DNA from: Hyphomicrobiales bacterium
GTDB taxonomy: Bacteria > Pseudomonadota > Alphaproteobacteria > Rhizobiales > Xanthobacteraceae
Length of the DNA stretch: 64,000 nt
Reading direction: 5' to 3'
NCBI GenBank assembly: GCA_021730985.1
Contig: JAKFYI010000010.1
Coordinates: forward strand, 50,154 to 114,153
In this document: piece after piece, positions 60,328 to 64,000 of the stretch
How positions within the stretch are numbered: the first letter of the stretch is position 1
How the letters are laid out: the number at the start of each line of letters is the position of its first letter
Translations under genes and position numbers: made by a program
The notes under the pieces: generated by a model
Databases searched by the model: none
The model's input: only the letters and a program-made list of their open reading frames with translations
Told to the model about the DNA's origin: nothing

Positions 60328-62009
60328 GACAGCAACTTCTTGGTGTCACGGATATTGATACGTGTCAGGGCGTCGTGCGGACAGGCCTGCACGCAGGCCG
60401 GGCCTGTCAACTGGTCGAAGCAGAGATCGCACTTGGTGGCGCGGGCAATCGTATGGCCGGTGCTGTTGAGCACGTAGTCGCCATTCTCGTCCCGGATATC
60501 GACCATCTTAATGTTGTTGTACGGGCAGGAATTGGCGCAGGTGGCGCAACCGATGCATGTGCTGTCGTCGATGACGACCGAGCCACTGCCCTCCTGCCGG
60601 TGAATGGCGCCGGTCGGGCAGCCGATCAGGCAGACCGGGTCGGTGCAGTGCATGCACGCATTGACCACCATGGCGCTGCCATAGGTGTAGCCCTGGCGTG
60701 TGAACCGCGGATTGTCATGGTGTGCCGTGGCGCAGGCTCGCACGCAATCGTCGCAGCCGACGCAGCGGTCCAGGTTGATCACCATGGCCTTCTCGCCATT
60801 GATGAAGCGGTGATCGACCAGGAAGTCGGTCATGCCCTGACGCAACTCCTCCTGGCCGTCGCTCTTCGCCACCACGGTCTCGCGCCGGAACTTGGCTGGC
60901 AGACCTTGTATGACGTGCTTGCGGATCATGCTGGTCGGAATACGGATGACGTCCACATACCCGATCGCGCGCAGGCCCGTCTTCAAAGTGACGTCGGGAT
61001 GACCCTCGATGATCTCGATGACCTCATCCAGGGCGAACACGTCGTTGCGCGAAAGCTGGCCAACGGTTCGCTCTCCGTGATCGACACGCTCGGTGATCCG
61101 GGCAAAGCCACTGTTGAGGAGCAGCAGGCCATCGACGTAGTTGCCCTGCTCGCAGATCACCTGTTCCTGCTCGATGATATGCCCGGTGTCGGCCTGCTCG
61201 CCGATCGCGCGCTTGAAGCGGTGCGTCCAGTCGGCATTGCCATAGGTTTCGAACAGCGAATTCCGGGCGATCTCGTCGAACGCATCCTTATCGACGTGTT
61301 GCAGGATGGGGCATTCGCGCAGGCGATTGACCAAGCCGCGCTCGCGATAGAGCGCGTCGATGCGCTGCTTGAAGTTCGGCGACCAGTTGCGGATGTCGCG
61401 CAGGCCCTGCCAGCGCAGCTCGAACATTAGGGTGTCGTCGGAACTGGCGAAGATGCTGGCGCCGCGCGGCGTCCGGGTCAGCGCGGCGAGTTCGCCGAAC
61501 ACCTCCCGTTCGTGCAGCGCGAAAGTCCGGTTGTTGGCGACGATGTCGTCGATATCGACTGTGCCCAGCCCGTCGAGCTCTTCCTCTTGCTGCGCCGCCT
61601 TGTCCTTGACAACGCGCAGCCGCGGCGGCCGGTATTCTGGCGCCTTCCCGGGTGTCATCAATTGCTTGATCGAGCGCCACCATGACTTCTGGCTTCTCGA
61701 TCCGCCATGCAGAATTCGGTCGTCGGCGGCGCCCGACGCCAGGCCGACAGCGCCGCCTTCCAGAATGACGAATAGCGAGCTCCCGTAGTCGCCCTTGCGG
61801 ATCACCACCTCGCCGCGCTTGTAACTGCGCAGCCGGCCATCGTTGGCGATGATGTCATAGAGCGGCAGCCGGTCCGGGAAATCCTCGGCGCGGATATCCG
61901 CAAAACTCGGCACGGCGAGAATCCGTGCGACGGTTTCGGCATCCAGCGGCTCCCCGCCGAATGGCTCGTCCCATCGCCGGTTGCTCTCGTCGCGAATTTC
62001 CGCGTTCAC
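60315..62009 (-). CDS. Cyclic-nucleotide-binding-domain and 4x[4Fe-4S] ferredoxin fusion protein
   Basis: A 564-residue soluble protein. Two CAP/cNMP-type domains cover about residues 45-210 and 225-350 (KRGEVVIRKGDYGSSLFVI and REVFGELAALTRTP in the first; EQEQVICEQGNYVDGLLLL in the second). The C-terminal third has a DmsB/NrfC-like set of 16 cysteines for four [4Fe-4S] clusters (starts near 416, 452, 485, 527). The GTG at 62009 follows GGGGATCGA; the earlier ATG-led frame has a poor context. It overlaps the membrane subunit gene by 13 bases. Presumably a ligand-gated or regulated electron carrier. Confidence 0.87.
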   Translation of the reverse strand: MNAEIRDESNRRWDEPFGGEPLDAETVARILAVPSFADIRAEDFPDRLPLYDIIANDGRLRSYKRGEVVIRKGDYGSSLFVILEGGAVGLASGAADDRILHGGSRSQKSWWRSIKQLMTPGKAPEYRPPRLRVVKDKAAQQEEELDGLGTVDIDDIVANNRTFALHEREVFGELAALTRTPRGASIFASSDDTLMFELRWQGLRDIRNWSPNFKQRIDALYRERGLVNRLRECPILQHVDKDAFDEIARNSLFETYGNADWTHRFKRAIGEQADTGHIIEQEQVICEQGNYVDGLLLLNSGFARITERVDHGERTVGQLSRNDVFALDEVIEIIEGHPDVTLKTGLRAIGYVDVIRIPTSMIRKHVIQGLPAKFRRETVVAKSDGQEELRQGMTDFLVDHRFINGEKAMVINLDRCVGCDDCVRACATAHHDNPRFTRQGYTYGSAMVVNACMHCTDPVCLIGCPTGAIHRQEGSGSVVIDDSTCIGCATCANSCPYNNIKMVDIRDENGDYVLNSTGHTIARATKCDLCFDQLTGPACVQACPHDALTRINIRDTKKLLSWLG

Positions 62010-62093
62010 TCGATCCCCGCACAGTTCAACGCCGGCGTTTCTTCTTCCGGGCCGACGAGCTTGCCACAACGGCCGCCGCCGGTCTGCACTCGG

Positions 62094-63374
62094 TCACGCA
62101 TCCAGTGCGATGTCGCCGTCCGGATGCGCAACGCAGATCAAGGCGGAGCCCTGCGCCGGAGAACTGGCCGGCTTGGTGAGATAGGTGACCTTGCCCCGCT
62201 TCACCGCCGTCACACAGGTTCCGCAATTGCCGGCGCGGCATCCCGAATTGATCCGGATGCCGTTGGCGTCAGCGAATTCCAGCAGCGTGCCGGCCGACTT
62301 CATCCAGACCAGAGACTTTCCCGAGCGCGTGAACTCGACGTTGACGCCCGTCCCCGGGGCGGCGTCGGCTGCCTCGGTCTTCTTGACGGACTTAACCGAT
62401 GCCGGTCCGAACGCTTCGAAGTGGATGTCGGATTCAGGGACACCCCACTCGCTCAGTTGCTTGACGGTTCCCTCCATCATCGGGGGCGGGCCGCAGATGT
62501 AGAATTCGTAGTTCGACGATTTCAGGTAGCGCTTCATCACGTCCACAGTCAGGAAGCCCGGGACATCGTAATCCTTGCCGCGCACGCATTCATCGGTCGG
62601 CGCGCTGTACACGATCACCGAGTGGAATTGCCGCTTGTTGGAATTGACGATCTCCTGGATTTCCTCGCGCAGCGCGATGTCGCCGCTGTTCCTCACGGCG
62701 TAGAAGAACCAGGCTTCGCGCTTGCTGCCGGAATCCGCCAGCCACTTGAACATCGACAGCACCGGCGTCAGCCCCACGCCGCCGGCGATCAGGACCACCG
62801 GCCGTTCCGAATTCATGTCGAGATGGAACCCGCCGTTCGGCGCCATCACATCGACAATGTCGGATTCCTTGAGGGTGCCGTGGAAGAACCCCGACGAAAG
62901 ACCGCCGGGAACCTCGGGACCGGCCTTCGGCGGCGGCGGCACGCGCTTGATGCTGACCCGATAGCGGTCGCGCATCAGCGGACTGCCAGACAGCGAATAG
63001 CAACGCACCACCGGCCCCGGCTGCTGCGGGATCGCAAGCTCGAACGTCAGAAACTGTCCGGGCAGGAACGGCGGCAGGGCGCCGCCGTCATGGGCCTCCA
63101 GATAGAACGAGCAGATGTCGCCGGCGCGGTTCTCGATCCGCTTCTTCACGACGCGGAATTTCCGCTTCCCGGACCAGGTCAGTTCGCCCCGCCGGCGCGC
63201 GACTTCGCCGCGCCGGACCAAAATGTCGGTTTGCGTGTTGAACGCCTCAAGCCTGCGCTGATCCATCCGCCGCCTGCGCAGAACGCCGTTGACCTGGCCG
63301 ACAAGGCCGGTCCCAGCCTGCAGCAACGCAGCGAGGACAATCAACCCACCGCAGATCTGAAGCGCGAGAACCAT
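62094..63374 (-). CDS. Membrane-anchored flavin reductase with C-terminal [2Fe-2S] ferredoxin domain
   Basis: A 426-residue ferredoxin-NAD(P) reductase-like protein. An N-terminal hydrophobic segment (residues 4-26) anchors it. The FAD motif RCYSLSGSP lies near 123, the nucleotide motif GGVGLTPVLSMF near 198, and YICGPPPMM near 290. The C-terminal plant-type 2Fe-2S cysteines are 379, 384, 387 and 414 (CRAGNCGTC...C). It would take electrons from NAD(P)H and pass them to the FeS/cytochrome partners encoded downstream. It is 84 bases upstream of the cNMP/FeS gene and 62 downstream of the TPR gene on the same strand. Confidence 0.9.
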   Translation of the reverse strand: MVLALQICGGLIVLAALLQAGTGLVGQVNGVLRRRRMDQRRLEAFNTQTDILVRRGEVARRRGELTWSGKRKFRVVKKRIENRAGDICSFYLEAHDGGALPPFLPGQFLTFELAIPQQPGPVVRCYSLSGSPLMRDRYRVSIKRVPPPPKAGPEVPGGLSSGFFHGTLKESDIVDVMAPNGGFHLDMNSERPVVLIAGGVGLTPVLSMFKWLADSGSKREAWFFYAVRNSGDIALREEIQEIVNSNKRQFHSVIVYSAPTDECVRGKDYDVPGFLTVDVMKRYLKSSNYEFYICGPPPMMEGTVKQLSEWGVPESDIHFEAFGPASVKSVKKTEAADAAPGTGVNVEFTRSGKSLVWMKSAGTLLEFADANGIRINSGCRAGNCGTCVTAVKRGKVTYLTKPASSPAQGSALICVAHPDGDIALDA

Positions 63375-63436
63375 AGGGCGTTGCCTTTCCGATTCGGGAT
63401 CAGGCTCGCCTCTTGACTTTATTCTGTCAACGCCCG

Positions 63437-64000
63437 TTAGCGCACGCCGTAGCTGGCGAATTCTTCGGCAATGCGCGGATTGATGGTCCTGGCACGCGCG
63501 ATGTCGGCGTCGCCGCCGGCGGCGTTGCCGGATCGCTTCTTGGCCATGCCGCGGCCGAACAGCGAGGAGGCCTTGTTGGCTTGGATTTTCAGCGCCGCGT
63601 CATAATCCGTGATGGCCTCGCGCGGCTTGCCGCTCTTCAGCTTGACGAGGCCACGGCTGTCCAGCGCGTCGAGGAAGCTGGGCTGCACCTGTAGCGCGTC
63701 ATCGCAGTCCTTGAGAGCCGCCACGAGCTCGTTCAGCATCGCGTTGACCCAGCAGCGGTTGTTCAAGGCCTGGATGTTCTTCGGCTGCATCAGCAGGATT
63801 TCGTCAAACCATAGTTTGGCGAACGGATAGTCGTTGCTCTGCGCCGCGAGCACACCCTTCCTGGTCAGGTCCGCGATGTGCTCGCGCGTCTTTTGCGACG
63901 GCGGCTCCTCAGCGGCTGGCGGCAGCGAAGCGATCACCGCGGGCTTGTCGGGGACAGCGGCCTTGGGCGGCGGACTTGCGATTTCGGCCGGTTTTGCAAC
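63437..64000 (-). CDS. TPR-repeat protein (5' end beyond window)
   Basis: At least 187 residues are present, with no stop in frame to the window edge, so the start lies beyond it. An opening Ala/Pro/Lys-rich linker (AVPDKPAV region) is followed by tetratricopeptide-like repeats: FAKLWFDEILLMQPKNIQALNNR, LKDCDDALQVQPSFLDALDSRG and AITDYDAALKIQANKASSLFGRG. TPRs scaffold protein complexes; this could recruit the redox proteins encoded after it. It is the first visible gene of the minus-strand redox group. Confidence 0.82.
   Translation of the reverse strand, partial: VAKPAEIASPPPKAAVPDKPAVIASLPPAAEEPPSQKTREHIADLTRKGVLAAQSNDYPFAKLWFDEILLMQPKNIQALNNRCWVNAMLNELVAALKDCDDALQVQPSFLDALDSRGLVKLKSGKPREAITDYDAALKIQANKASSLFGRGMAKKRSGNAAGGDADIARARTINPRIAEEFASYGVR

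Noticed and set aside
1..64000. tRNA, rRNA, riboswitch or transposase genes
   Set aside because: No tRNA-like cloverleaf, rRNA stretch, recognisable riboswitch or transposase/integrase coding sequence was found on reading both strands; a covariance-model scan would be needed to exclude small RNAs.

Overview
The window looks like chromosomal DNA from a high-GC alphaproteobacterium, most likely Hyphomicrobiales (Xanthobacteraceae or Nitrobacteraceae, Bradyrhizobium-like). The reasons are strong GC codon bias, nine Bug-type (tripartite tricarboxylate transporter family) periplasmic binding proteins, TRAP systems, CaiB, MetE-like and ACMSD-like catabolic genes, and short interspersed palindromes of the kind common in rhizobial intergenic regions. 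This placement is by protein style only; no rRNA or tRNA gene is visible.

Layout. 1-5398: a partial potassium-channel-like gene, then a sugar-acid (pentonate-type) dehydratase followed by a complete TRAP transporter (P-Q-M). 5395-13213: a signal-less binding-protein-like gene, an FMN hydroxy-acid dehydrogenase, a PEP mutase-family lyase, a GNAT acetyltransferase, an MFS exporter, a DenD-like dehydrogenase, sfsA and a class III CoA-transferase. 13400-17050: pirin, an FMN reductase divergent from an HxlR regulator, map and radC. 17100-19750: a visibly lower-GC cassette (binding protein, DAACS symporter, HExxH protein) that looks acquired. 19848-23936: a Bug protein and a second complete TRAP operon. 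24041-30948: an HpaB-like hydroxylase, a duplicated AprI/Inh inhibitor domain protein, a 3-hydroxyisobutyrate dehydrogenase-like enzyme, an amino-acid-type binding protein, a GlcG/HbpS protein, a Pht5-like protein and an FAH-family hydrolase. 31126-53729: a long catabolic region with VOC (extradiol dioxygenase) enzymes, MetE-like proteins, an RraA-family protein, a Rieske ferredoxin, amidohydrolases, a dienelactone hydrolase and eight Bug proteins. 53808-57282: a two-subunit IorAB-type molybdenum hydroxylase, a decayed stretch with a sorbosone-dehydrogenase-like remnant, and a small zinc-ribbon gene. 57357-64000: five same-strand genes (TPR protein, flavin/2Fe-2S reductase, cyclic-nucleotide-domain plus 4x[4Fe-4S] protein, His-bearing membrane protein, decaheme cytochrome c) that together form a plausible but unassigned electron-transfer chain.

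How it fits together. Much of the window appears devoted to uptake and breakdown of organic acids and aromatic-derived acids: binding proteins capture ligands, TRAP systems import some of them, and ring-cleavage dioxygenases, FAH, DLH, amidohydrolase, RraA and CoA-transferase enzymes would process them. Many binding proteins have no membrane partner here. The most novel-looking item is the 57-64 kb redox module, whose cytochrome carries an unrecognised tandem four-cysteine motif ahead of its membrane anchor. Second are the acquired symporter/HExxH cassette and several enzymes with substituted key residues.
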